Positions 33,741 through 44,575 of a stretch of 64,000 nt of DNA are shown piece after piece. How positions within the stretch are numbered: the first letter of the stretch is position 1; every line of letters starts with the position of its first letter. Location of the stretch: NCBI RefSeq assembly GCF_029407905.1, contig NC_073637.1, positions 47,554,501 to 47,618,500 of the forward strand, written 5' to 3'. Origin of the DNA: Bubalus kerabau (lineage: Eukaryota; Chordata; Mammalia; Artiodactyla; Bovidae). The translations under genes and the position numbers were made by a program. The notes under the pieces are model-generated. The model worked only from the letters and a program-made list of their open reading frames with translations, searched no databases and was not told the DNA's origin.

Positions 33741-34009
33741 TCACACTCATTAACTACTTTTTCATTATAATTATCTGGATTTTTAAAATTAATACTAATA
33801 ATCTCCAATAATTAATAGTGAATAAAAACTAAATGTTAACTTCTCCACATACATACACATTAGATGGTAAGGTAAAATTAATCATATAACAATTTATTAG
33901 CAATCAGCAATCAAAACAGCCACACAATCTATTTCTAAAAATCAAGGAAGCTCTAGCTTCTCTTCAACTTTTAAGAACTCCAAAGAATACCTTGCCTGGA
34001 AAGTGCAGC
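33741..34009. other. Non-coding, AT-rich
   Basis: Nothing recognisable. Confidence 0.5.
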
Positions 34010-34400
34010 CCTTCACAAATAAAGCAGATATTCTGGAGGGTCCACTAATCTAGTCAAATCAGGCAGGGAACACAGTTTCAAATGACTTTATACATGTAGA
34101 GGGCTGCCCTGAAGGTGTCAGGTGAAAAACTAGGTTCCAGCCAATAGCCATGTGAATGAACCATCTTGCAAGTCAGTCCTCTGGCCCATTTAAGCCTTCA
34201 GATTAAGTACTGGGTCCCACCAATATCCTTACCTTATGAAAGACTCATATGGTAATAAGAGGTAATGAGAGGGTAATGAGTAACAAGAGGGCCATTACTA
34301 TTCAGCTAAGTTGCTCCAAAATTCCTCACCCACATAAACTACAACATAATACATCTTTGGTACTTTAGTTCATCAAATTTTGGGTTATTTTTTTAATGCA
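34010..34400 (+). mobile_element. MaLR (MLT1-like) LTR, 3' part
   Basis: 'agccatgtgaatgaaccatc', 'cccatttaagccttcag', 'cagctaagttgctccaaaat' and 'ttttgggttatttttttaa' follow the order of the 3' half of an MLT1-type LTR. Diverged; subfamily not assigned. Confidence 0.65.
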
Positions 34401-34707
34401 GCCAAAATCTCTTATGCTTTATGCTTAAGGTCAAATGATTGATCATAAAAATTGTATTCCTTCATACTAAATTAAATTGGAGAAAAATGTTTCATTTCTA
34501 CCTTTCAGAAATTGCAAAGTAGGAAAAGGTTGATATGAAAAAATCCCTTTCCCTTCCTCAGTGTACATAGTTCACATCTTTCTTTGTTACCTTTAAACTA
34601 TATCCTTGTATGTCAGTCTGTTTTGGACTCCTTTGCTAGTGTTACAGGTGGAAATAAGTGGTTAATTTAATTTGGGAAAAATAACATAATTAAAACAATA
34701 TGTAGGG
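34401..34707. other. Non-coding, no feature recognised
   Basis: Nothing recognisable. Confidence 0.5.
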
Positions 34708-34830
34708 GACTTCCCTGTGATCCAGTGGTTAAGACTCTGCACTTCCATTGCAGGGAGCATGGGTTCTATCCCTGGTTGGAAAACTAAGATACCACATGGC
34801 CTGTGGCACAGTCAAAAAAAAAAAAAAAAT
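34708..34830 (+). mobile_element. CHR-type tRNA-Glu SINE (short form)
   Basis: 'ggacttccctgtgatccag', 'tggttaagactctgcacttc', 'gcatgggttctatccctgg' and 'aactaagataccacatggcc', ending in a 16-bp A tail. Same family as 7900-7998 and 53604-53727. Confidence 0.9.
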
Positions 34831-35071
34831 CACAATATATATATTTTTTCTATCTTTCATCTTACTCTGGTAATTTATGTTGACATCTTTCCTTTTTATA
34901 TTTGCAGCTTACTTACAGGTAGAACTGCTTGTTAATATGAGATCTCTACTATACTTTGGGTACTAACAGCATTCTCCCCTTTCCTGGCAGTTACAGTTAA
35001 AGCCATTATTTCTCTATTAATACTAATTTTAGCTCAAAACCCCTCATCAAGTGCTCTATTCCTCTACTGCA

Positions 35072-35298
35072 TGCATGTGTGAGTGCTCAATCACTTCAGT
35101 CGTATCCAACTCTTTGCAACTCTGTGAACTATAGCTTCCAGGCTTCTCTGTCCATAGGATTCTCCAGGCAAGAATACTGGAGTGAGCTGTCATGATGCCC
35201 TCTAGGGGATCTTCCCAATCCAGGGATTGAACCCACGTCTCTTATGTCTCCTGCATTGGCAAGTGGGTTCTTTACCATTAGCGCCACCTGGGAAGCCC
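35072..35298 (-). mobile_element. Bov-tA SINE
   Basis: Antisense BovA body then head, ending 'agcgccacctgggaagccc'. Perfect 14-bp target duplications 'attcctctactgca' lie at 35058-35071 and 35299-35312. Head variant with 'gtggcgctaatgg'. Confidence 0.95.
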
Positions 35299-35312
35299 AT
35301 TCCTCTACTGCA

Positions 35313-35667
35313 GCCCTCTATCTCCCTTGCACCTCTTAGGATGAGACTTGTAGATGCTCCATTCTTCCTATTTCCACTCATAGATTCCGTTTCTCCCCTA
35401 CCACCTCTCAAACACCTTATTCCAATCTATGTTTTGAGTTACTTGCTGTTTGTTATGGTCCATTCTCCAGAATATTCCTCCTATAGAATATCTGGATGAT
35501 GTATATGTTGTATCCTTTTGTACCTAAAAATGTATTTATTTCATCATGCTAATGGAACTGCATTTTGGCTGCTTACAGAATCCATGGGTGCACTTCTTTT
35601 TTCTAAGTAATCTGTAGATGTCATTCTGTGGGTGGCAACTCCTGATTCTGTACATGAGAAGTCTATT
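35313..35667. other. Non-coding, no feature recognised
   Basis: Nothing recognisable between the SINE and the BovB tail. Confidence 0.5.
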
Positions 35668-36661
35668 CAGTTCAGTTCAGTTCAGTCGCTCAGTCATGTC
35701 CGACTCTTTGTGACCCCATGAATTACAGAAGGCCAGGCCTCGATGTCCATCACTAACTCCCGAGTTCACCCAAACTCATGTCCATCGAGTCGGTGATGCC
35801 ATCCAGCCATCTCATCCTCTGTCGACCCCTTCTCCTCCTGCCCCCAATCCCTCCCAGCATCAGAGTCTTTTCCAATGAGTCAACTCTTTGCATGAGGTGG
35901 CCAAAGTACTGGAGTTTCAGCTTTAGCATCACTCCTTCCAAAGAAATCCCAGGGCTGATCTCCTTCAGAATGGACTGGTTGGATCTCCTTGCAGTCCAAG
36001 GGACTCTCAAGAGTCTTCTCCAACACCACAGTTCAAAAGCATCAATTCTTCGGTGCTCAGCTTTCTTCACAGTCCAACTTTCACATCCATTCATGACCAC
36101 AGGAAAAACCATAGCCTTGACTAGACGAACCCTTGTTGGCAAAGTAATGTCGCTGCTTTTCAATATGTTATCTAGGTTGGTCATAACTTTCCTTCCAAGG
36201 AGTAAGCTTCTTTTAATTTCATGGCTGTAATCACCATCTGCAGTGATTTTGGAGCCCCCAAAAATAAAGTCTGCCACTGTTTCCACTGTTTCCTCATCTA
36301 TTTCCAATGAAGTGATGGGACCAGTTGCCATGATCTTTGTTTTCTGAATGTTGAGCTTTAAGCCAACTTTTTCACTCTCCTCTTTCACTTTCATCAAGAG
36401 GCTTTTTAGTTCCTCTTCACTTTCTGCCATAAGGGTGGTGTCATCTGCATATCTGAGGTTATTGATATTTCTCCCGGCAATCTTGATTCTAGCTTGGGCT
36501 TCTTCCAGCCCAGCATTTCTCATGATGTACGCTGCATAGAAGTTAAATAAGCAGGGTGACAATATACAGACTTGAAATACTCCTTTTCCTATTTGGAACC
36601 AGTCTGTTGTTCCATGTCCAGTTCTAACTGTTGCTTCCTGACCTGCATATAGGGTTCTCAA
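35668..36661 (-). mobile_element. BovB LINE, 3' segment of an inverted copy
   Basis: This is the 3' half of one BovB insertion, tail at 35668-35690. The minus strand is open for 302 codons (36661 to 35753). It encodes the end of RT with motif C 'YADDTTLMAES' (about 36420-36450) and the C-terminal domain with 'CESWTVKKAEHRRIDAFELW' and 'MRWLDGITDSMDM'. At 36661 the sequence flips to the other strand. It is the longest open BovB stretch in the window apart from 36674-37609. Not functional, because the upstream half is inverted. Confidence 0.95.
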
Positions 36662-37665
36662 GATGAACTATGGATGGAGGTTCATGACATTGTACAGGAG
36701 ACAGGGATCAAGACCATCCCCATGGAAAAGAAATACAAAAAAGCAAAATGGCTGTCTGGGGAGGCCTTACAAATAGCTGTGAAAAGAAGAGAAGCGAAAA
36801 GCAAAGGAGAAAAGGAAAGATATAAGCATCTGAATGCAGAGTTCCAAAGAATAGCAAGGAGAGATAAGAAAGCCTTCTTCAGCGATCAATGCAAAGAAAT
36901 AGAGGAAAACCACAGAATGGGAAAGACTAGAGATCTCTTCAAGAAAATTAGAGATACCAAGGGAACATTTCATGCAAAGATGAGCTCAATAAAGGACAGA
37001 AATGGTATGGACCTAACAGAAGCAGAAGATATTAAGAAGAGGTGGCAAGAATACACAGAAGAACTGTACAAAAAAGATCTTCACGACCCAGATAATCACG
37101 ATGGTCTGATCACTGACTTAGAGCCAGACATCCTGGAATGTGAAGTCAAGTGGGCCTTAGAAAGCATCACTACGAACACAGTTAGTGGAGGTGATGGAAT
37201 TCCAGTTGAACTATTTCAAATCCTGGAAGGTGATGCTGTGAAAGTGCTGCACTCAATATGCCAGCAAATGTGGAAAACTCAGCAGTGGCCACAGGACTGG
37301 AAAAGGTCAGTTTTCATTCCAATCCCAAAGAAAGGCAATGCCAAAGAATGCTCAAACTATCGCACAATTGCACTTATCTCACACGCTAGTAAAGTAATGC
37401 TCAAAATTCTCCAAGCCAGGCTTCAGCAATACATGAACCGTGAACTTCCAGGTATTCAAGCTGGTTTTAGAAAAAGCAGAGGAACCAGAGATCAAATTGG
37501 CAACATCCACTGGATCATGGAAAAAGGAAGAGAGTTCCAGAAAAACATCTATTTCTGCTTTATTGACTATGCCGAAGCCTTTGACTGTGTGGATCACAAT
37601 AAACTGTAGAAAATTCTGAAAGGGATGGGAATACCAGACCACCTGACCTGCCTCTTGAGAAATCT
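36662..37665 (+). mobile_element. BovB LINE, inverted 5' segment of the same copy
   Basis: The plus strand is open for 311 codons (36674-37609), from the linker behind the endonuclease ('KKYKKAKWLSGEALQIAVKR') through the RT fingers ('NYRTIALISHASKVMLKIL') to motif A 'FIDYAEAFDCVDH'. It ends at 'LLRN', exactly where the oppositely oriented segment at 35668-36661 begins. The two parts therefore make one insertion with an inverted 5' part. A stop at 37607 (a Trp codon in the copy at 42310) and the missing endonuclease make it dead. Confidence 0.94.
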
Positions 37666-37734
37666 ATTACCAACTTGAATTTTTAAATTAGTCTTCAACA
37701 TAACTTGTTCTTTCTACCAGGAGGCCTAGACATT

Positions 37735-38000
37735 TTTTTTTTTATCCTTGGACTTTAGGAGTTTATTAAAACTTGCCTCAATAAACCTCACTGTCCATTC
37801 AGGTCTTTCTTCAGTTGAGGAAATTTTTCTTCTGTTATTTCTTTAATTATTGCCTTTCTGCACAATCTTCTTGTTTTCCCTTCTGGAACTCTTATTATTT
37901 GCATGTTATATCTCCTTTGACTCCTTTTAAAGAGCCATCTTTTTCTCTTGAATTCTCTTTGTAGTTTGATCAAGTAGTCTCAGAAAATTTCCTCCACTTG
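37735..38000 (-). mobile_element. L1 ORF1 remnant
   Basis: The minus-strand frame 37788-37973 reads 'RRYNMQIIRVPEGKTRR' and ends 'ITEEKFPQLKKDLNGQ'. That matches the RNA-recognition region of the L1 ORF1 protein, where 'NIQIIGIPE' and 'ENFPKL'-type words are typical. ORF1p is the RNA-binding chaperone of the L1 particle. Only about 60 residues are left, 5'- and 3'-truncated. An old copy. Confidence 0.7.
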
Positions 38001-39039
38001 ATCTTCCCAACATCTAATTTAAATCTCTGTAAGGACTAGCTCTCCTTCAATTTATCCACTGATATTTTACTTAAAATATTATGTCACTTACTTGCCAGAA
38101 TCTCTTCTCTGCAGCAACAAACCTTCTTATCTTCTTTAAATTTTATTATTCAAGTTGCATACAGATCACCCACCAGCTCTTGGAAGGGCAGGGGCTGCCT
38201 CTCCTGATGGGCTTGTTCTTTCTCTCTCTGGGCTGTGGGAACCTTCTAGTGTGTATTTTTTTTTCTTTGTCTGCTCATTTGGGACCAGCCACTGGACTAT
38301 CCTAAGTGGCACAGTGGACTCTGGTCCCACGGGAGTAGATGTAGCCAGCAGATTTTCTGACTCCTGTGTAATTACATGAGGAAACTTAGCTGTTCTTTAG
38401 TCTCTTGAAACATTTCAATCATGGGAGTTGGGTTGACTCAGCTCATTGGTTCAGTTTTTCCTCTGTGATCATAAATAATAGACCAACATGACCCAGCCTC
38501 CCAGGATCCAGATCTGGTTCAAACTCACCACATTGCTTACTGTGTGGCACCCAGGCTCGTTTATGTCCAAAGCATGGAAACTCCTGCAAAAACTCTCTCA
38601 TTCACATCCTCCATGCTCTAACTGCCTTGTAGCCATGACAATGACCAAGATATTTTAGCAATCACATTTTAAAAATCCTTTTCTGTCTTTAGAATTTATT
38701 CCTTAACTAAGAGGTGATGCCAATTTGTGTCTAACACATGGTGTTAGACAACATCCCAATCCCCAAGCATCTATTTACATCCTCTTATTTACATGCAAGC
38801 AGAGCGTTTTTGAATGTTGCCTGTAATTAGGATATTTCTGATACAAACCATATTGCAAGGACAGATGATAGCTGTTGTTGATGTATGGGAAGATCAGTAA
38901 AAAAATATTTCAATTTTCCTGGTCTCAGTTTTGAAGCAAGCAGAAAGTATAACAAAGGAATAAGACAGACGAAGATGCCAGTAGCACCTTAATTAGCTAT
39001 TTAAGAACATAGCTTAAGCACTGTGGTAGTTAATTTCTT
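38001..39039. other. Non-coding, no certain feature
   Basis: Perhaps upstream L1 sequence at first, then unrecognised DNA. Small frames on one strand (38081-38379) show no domain. Confidence 0.4.
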
Positions 39040-39640
39040 AAAAAGGCACCCCTCCCACCCACCTTTGATCACCTCCCAGTATTAACTGGTGCAGCCATCC
39101 CTTGCCTATTAAAGCCTGGGTGGCTCTGGGATTCAACTGTAAGCAACAGATTACATCCAAAGTGACGCGGTGTCACTTTCAAGACTAGATCAGAAGAGGC
39201 CTTCCACTTTCCAGTTTGGTCTCTTGGAATGCCCACTCTGGGAAAAGTCAGCCATAATATCTCAGAGAAATTCACTACTCTGAGACCACCACAATGTGAG
39301 GCAGCCCAAGCTAACCTCCTTGTGGAGGGGTAGATTTGCCTAGGTAGCTCTAGTTGTTTCAACCATCGCAGCCCAGGCAAAGATAAGTCAGTGAAAACCT
39401 TGAACATTCCAGCCCTGCTGGAGAAACACTGAGGAACCCAGATGACGGCCAGAATCAAAGTCCGAAACAGATGGCTCCAGTCAAACCAGATGAGCCAAAT
39501 CCAGCTATTTCAGCCAACCTTAGGCTCTAGTCATCACAGAGTAGATACAGGTCATCCTTGCTGCATCCTGTCCAAATTTCCAACTGAAATACTTATGAAC
39601 TTAATAAAAATGCTGTTTTACATCGCTAAGATTTTTTTTT
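39040..39640 (+). mobile_element. MaLR (MLT1-like) LTR
   Basis: 'cagtttggtctcttggaatg', 'gtgaggcagcccaagctaac', 'gccaaatccagctatttcag' and the end 'gaacttaataaaaatgctg' with 'ttttacatcgctaag' follow MLT1-type LTR order. 'aataaa' at 39602-39607 is a candidate poly(A) signal. Diverged. Confidence 0.65.
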
Positions 39641-39699
39641 AATTGGAGCTTAGTTGGTTTACAGTGTTGTGTTAGTTTATGCTGCACAGCAAAGTGAAT
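39641..39699 (-). mobile_element. L1 3' end, left flank of BovB
   Basis: 'ttggagcttagttggtttac' and 'gctgcacagcaaagtgaatt' are antisense L1 3' UTR. The same L1 resumes on the right side of the BovB at 43355. Confidence 0.8.
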
Positions 39700-39709
39700 T
39701 AGCCGGCTG

Positions 39710-40080
39710 CGACGGGCGCACTAAGCACTGCTGAGAGGAGTTACCCCACGTCCGAGGTCAGGGGCAGCGGCAGAGAATGCCAGAATGCGACGGCTCAGGA
39801 ACAGCTGAGAGGAGCTACCCAAGTCCGAGGTCAGGGGCAGCGGCCTGGAGGAGCTACCCCACGCCCCCAAGCCCTAGGCCAGGGGCGGCGGCCGGGAGGA
39901 CCAACCCCACGACAATGGAGCTGTGGCTGCGCGGGCGCAGGAGGGCCTAGAGGAGCTATCCCATGTTGAAGGTCAGGAAGGGCTGCGGTGAGGATATACC
40001 CCTCCTCCAAGGTAAGGAGCAGCAGCTGCACTTTGCTGGAGCAGCAGTGAAGAGATATCCCACACCCAAGGTAAGAGAAA
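39710..40080 (+). repeat. BovB 5' UTR, imperfect tandem units, CpG-rich
   Basis: The motif 'gaggagctacccca' followed by 'gaggtcaggggcagcggc' recurs with variations around 39733, 39810, 39846, 39890, 39950 and 40035. Local GC and CpG density are far above the rest of the window. In RTE-type LINEs the 5' UTR is expected to hold the internal promoter, so this is the candidate promoter region. That role is inference. Confidence 0.75.
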
Positions 40081-40321
40081 CCCAAGTAAGACGGTAGGTG
40101 TTGTGAGAGGACATCAGAGGGCAAACACACTGAAACCATACTCACAGAAAACTAGTCAATTTAATCACACTAGGACCACAGCCTTCTCTAACTCAGTGAA
40201 ACTAAGCCATGCCCATGGGGCAACCCAACATGGGCGGGTCATGGTGGAGAGATCTGATAGAATGTGGTCCACTGGAGAAGGGAATGGCAAACCACTTCAG
40301 TATTCTTGCCTTTAGAACCCC

Positions 40322-43300
40322 ATGAACAGTATGAAAAGGCAAAATGATAGGATACTGAAAGAGGAACTCTCCAGGTCAGTAGGTGCCCAATATGCTACTG
40401 GAAATCAGTGGAGAAATAACTCCAGAAAGAATGAAGGGATGGAGCCAAAGCAAAAACAATACCCAGCTGTGGATGGGACTGGTGATAGAAGCAAGGTCCG
40501 ATGCTGTAAAGAGCAATATTGCATAGGAACCAGGAATGTCAGGTCCATGAATCAAGGAAAATTGGAAGTGGTCAAACAAGAGATGGCAAGAGTGAATGTC
40601 GACATTCTAGGAATCAGTGAACTGAAATGGACTGGAATGGGTGAATTTAACTCAGACGACCATTATATCTACTATTGCGGGCAGGAATCCCTCAGAAGAA
40701 ATGGAGTAGCCATCATGGTCAACAAAAGAGTCTGAAATGCAGTACTTGGATGCAATCTCAAAAATGACAGAATGATCTCTGTACGTTTCCAAGGCAAGCC
40801 ATTCAATATCACAGTAATCCAAGTCTATGCCCCAACCAGTAATGCTGAAGAAGCTGAAGTTGAAGGGTTCTATGAAGACCTACAAGACCTTTTACAACTA
40901 ACACCCAAAAAAGATGTCCTTTTCATTATAGGGGACTGGAATGCAAAAGTAGGAAGTCAAGAAACACCTGGAGTAACAGGCAAATTTGGCCTTGGAATAC
41001 GGAATGAAGCAGGGCAAACACTAATAGAGTTTTGCCAAGAGAATGCACTGGTCATAACAAACACCCTCTTCCAACAACACAAGAGAAGACTCTACACATG
41101 GACATCACCAGATGGTCAACACTGAAATCAGATTGATTATATTCTTTGCAGCCAAAGATGGAGAAGCTCTATACAGTCAGCAAAAACAAGACCAGGAGCT
41201 GAATGTGGCTCAGACCATGAACTTCTTATTGCCAAATTCAGACTTAAACAGAAGGGGGGAAAACCACTAGACCATTCAGGTATGACCTAAATCAAATCCC
41301 TTATGATTATACAGTGGAAGTGAGAAATAGGTTTAAGGGCCTAGATCTGATAGATAAGAGTGCCTGATGAGCTATGGAATGAGGTTCGTGACATTGTACA
41401 GGAGACAGGGATGAAGACCATCCCCATGGAAAAGAAATACAAAAAAGCAAAATGGCTGTCTGGGGAGGCCTTACAAATAGCTGTGAAAGAAGAGAAGCAA
41501 AAAGCAAAGGAGAAAAGGAAAGATATAAGCATCTGAATGCAGAGTTCCAAAGAATAGCAAGGAGAGATAAGAAAGCCTTCTTCAGCGATCAATGCAAAAA
41601 AATAGAGGAAAGCAACAGAATGGGAAAGACTAGAGATCTCTTCAAGAAAATTAGAGATACCAAGGGAACATTTCATGCAAAGATGGGCTCGATAAAGGAC
41701 AGAAATTGTATGGACCTAACAGAAGCAGAAGATATTAAGAAGAGGTGACAAGAATACACAGAAGAACTGTACAAAAAAGATCTTCATGACCCAGATAATC
41801 ACGATGGTGTGATCACTCACCTAGAGCCAGACATCCTAGAATGTGAAGTCAAGTGGGCCTTAGAAAGCATCACTGCGAACAAAGCTAGTGGAGGTGATGG
41901 AATTCCAGTTGAGCTATTTCAAATCCTGAAAGATGATGCTGTGAAAGTGCTGCACTCAATATGCCAGCAAATGTGGAAAACTCAGCAGTGGCCACAGGAC
42001 TGGAAAAGGTCAGTTTTCATTCCAATCCCAAAGAAAGGCAATGCCAAAGAATGCTCAAACTACTGCACAATTGCACTCATCTCACACGCTAGTAAAGTAA
42101 TGCTCAAAATTCTCCAAGCCAGGCTTCAGCAATATGTGAACCGTGAACTTCCTGATGTTCAAGCTGGTTTTAGAAAAGGCAGAGGAACCAGAGATCAAAT
42201 TGCCAACATCTGCTGGATCATGGAAAAAGGAAGAGAGTTCCAGAAAAACATCTATTTCTGTTTTATTGACTATGCCAAAGCCTTTGACTGTGTGGATCAC
42301 AATAAACTGTGGAAAATTCTGAAAGAGATGGGAATACCAGACCACCTGATCTGCCTCTTGAGAAATCTGTATGCAGGTCAGGAAGCAGCAGTTAGAACTG
42401 GACATGGAGCAACAGACTGGTTCCAAATAGGAAAAGGAGTACGTCAAGGCTGTATATTGTCACCCTGTTTATTTAATTTATATGCGGAGTACATCATGAG
42501 AAACGCTGGACTGGAAGAAACATAAGCTGGAATCAAAATTGCCGGGAGAAATATCAATAACCTCAGATACGCAGATGACACCACCCTTATGGCAGAAAGT
42601 AAAGAGGAACTAAAAAGCCTCTTAATAAAAATGAAAGTGGAGAGTGAAAAAGTTGGCTTAAAGCTCAACATTCAGAAAACGAAGATCATGGCATCTGGTC
42701 CCATCACTTCATGGGAAATACATGGGGAAACAGTGGAAACCATGTCAGACTTTATTTTTTGGAGCTCCAAAATCACTGCAGATGGTGACTGCAGCCATGA
42801 AATTAAAAGATGCTTACTCCTTGGAAGGAAAGTTATGACCAACCTAGATCACATATTCAAAAGCAGAGACGTTACTTTGCCAACAAAGGTTTGTCCAGTC
42901 AAGGCTATGGTTTTTCCTGTGGTCATGTATGGATGTGAGAGTTGGACTGTGAAGAAAGCTGAGCGCCAAAGAATTGATACTTTTGAACTGTGGTGTTGGA
43001 GAAGACTCTTGAGAGTCCCTTGGACTGCAAGGAGATCCAACCAGTCCATTCTGAAGGAGATCAGCCCTGGGATTTCTTTGGAAGGAATGATGCTGAGGCT
43101 GAAACTCCAGTACTTTGGCCACCTCAAGTGAAGAGTTGACTCATTGGAAAAGACTCTGATGCTGGGAGGGATTGGGGGCAGGAGGAGAAGGGGACGACAG
43201 AGGATGAGATGGCTGGATGGCATCACTGACTCGATGGAAGTGAGTTTAAGTGAACTCAAGGAGTTGGTGATGGACAGGGAGGCCTGGCATGCTGCGATTC

Positions 43301-43344
43301 ATGGGGTCACAAAGAGTCGGACATGACTGAGAGACTGAACTGAA
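40322..43344 (+). pseudogene. BovB polyprotein (AP endonuclease + reverse transcriptase), broken
   Basis: The protein of RTE LINEs nicks target DNA and copies the element's RNA into the nick. Endonuclease marks: 'VDILGISELKW' (catalytic Glu, near 40600), 'GDWNAKVG' (Asp/Asn, near 40932) and 'SDHELL' (catalytic His, near 41207). RT marks: motif A 'FIDYAKAFDCVDH' (42262-42300), 'RQGCILSPCLFN' near 42440 and motif C YADD (42568-42579). Breaks: stops ending at 40735, 41125, 41748, 42525, 43131 and 43326. Frame shifts occur near 41250, near 41355 and at about 41487, where one A is missing compared with 36779. No residues are missing from the catalytic boxes themselves. Confidence 0.93.
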
Positions 43345-43354
43345 CTGAACTGAA

Positions 43355-43800
43355 TGTCCTCTTCATCACCACAGAGCATTGAGTAGGGTTTCTCTGTGCT
43401 ATTAATATAGAGTAGGTTCTTATTAGTTACCTATTTTATACATAGTATCTATAATTACTATGTGTCAATTCCAGTCTCCCAATGCATCCCTCTCTCCCTT
43501 TTCCCCCTTGGTGTCCATACACTTGTTCTCTATATCAGTGTGTCTATTTCTGCTTTGCAAATAGATTCATCTGTACCAGTTTTCTAGATTCCATATGTAT
43601 GTGTTACTATATGATGTTTTGTTTCTCTTTCTGACTTACTTCACTCTCTAGGTGAAGACAGTCTCTAGGTCCACCCATGTCTCAGCAAATGGCACAATTT
43701 TGTTGCTTTTTATGGTTGAGTAATATTCCATTGTATATGTGTGCCACGTCTTCTTTATCCATTCCTCTGTTGATATGCCATTAAGTTTTTGGATGGTTTG
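43355..43800 (-). mobile_element. L1 3' end, right flank of BovB
   Basis: 'gtaggttcttattagttacc', 'ttggtgtccatacacttg', 'tctatttctgctttgcaaat' and 'ggttgagtaatattccattg' are antisense L1 3' UTR in the expected order, continuing from 39641-39699. Confidence 0.88.
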
Positions 43801-44299
43801 CCACACAGCAATAACTGGGAAAGTTGTGCAGTAACAATGGGCTTGCTGTTACCCTCTCTGTCATGCACAGCACTGGATAATCATTAGCCTCTCCAAGCAG
43901 GGCTGCCTCCAATGAATGGACTAGGATATATGCTTTCTGAAGCAGACTGCCTTCCATGACAATGAGGAAGGAAGGAGCTGAGATACACATATCCTCTTTC
44001 CCTCCAAATTCATCAATCAGATAACTCACTCCACTACTGGGGGAGAAATAAAGGAAATGATGAGGAAGCCTAAGACATCAGGAATTATTAGGAGAACGTT
44101 TCTTCAGAGAGGAAATAATTCCCCATCCCAGATACCCAAAGGGAAAGGATTCTGGACCAGAAAGATGTATTCAGCGAATATAGGAGGGGTGGTTGTGAGT
44201 AAGGTCGTGCTTTCTACAAGACCTATACTTGGATATATGCACTTCCAGAAACAGAGCTCACTGTAAGTTGAAAAACCTACCTATAGAAATTTGAAATTG
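43801..44299. other. Non-coding, no feature recognised
   Basis: Nothing recognisable; two chance frames of 69-82 codons. Confidence 0.5.
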
Positions 44300-44575
44300 T
44301 ATTATTTTGGTAGAGCAGCCATAATGAAAACCACAGACAGGATGGAGTACCAACAGAAACTTCTTTTCTTGCAGCCCTAGAAGCTTGGAGAAAGGTCTGA
44401 TTTTCCCCGAGACCTCTCTCTCTGGCTTGCCGATGGCTGCCTTCTACCTTACTGTCCTCAAGTCTCTTTGTCTGTCCTAATTTCCTCTTCCTATAAGGAC
44501 ATTAGTCCTTGGATTAGGCCTCATTTTAACTTAATTACCTCAGTAAAGACTACTCTCTAATACAAACCAGAAGAT
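44300..44575 (-). mobile_element. MLT1 LTR, antisense
   Basis: 'agagcagccataatgaaaac', 'cctcttcctataaggacatt' and 'attaggcctcattttaac' match antisense MLT1 (MaLR), where 'ttataaggacaccagtcat' and 'gacctcatcttaactt' are the usual words. Confidence 0.75.

Larger units (their letters stand above)
39700..43354 (+). mobile_element. BovB LINE, near full length, inactivated
   Basis: The only copy here with a 5' UTR. Order: a GC- and CpG-rich repeat leader (39700-40100), a BovA-like segment (40268-40330), the endonuclease/RT reading frame (from about 40322) and the 3' tail (actga)n at 43334-43354. Length 3.65 kb. It lies in an antisense L1 3' end. No clean target duplication is visible, and some 40 bp of the expected L1 sequence seem to be missing at the insertion point. 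Confidence 0.95.

Noticed and set aside
35753..36661. 302-codon minus-strand frame as a host gene
   Set aside because: It is the C-terminal half of the BovB protein without a natural start.
36674..37609. 311-codon open frame as a host gene
   Set aside because: It is the linker and RT fingers of BovB, lying in the inverted part of a single insertion and lacking the endonuclease and the YADD box.
40268..40330. Separate BovA insertion in the BovB leader
   Set aside because: It lacks the second half of BovA and any target duplication, and BovB is known to share this segment with BovA.
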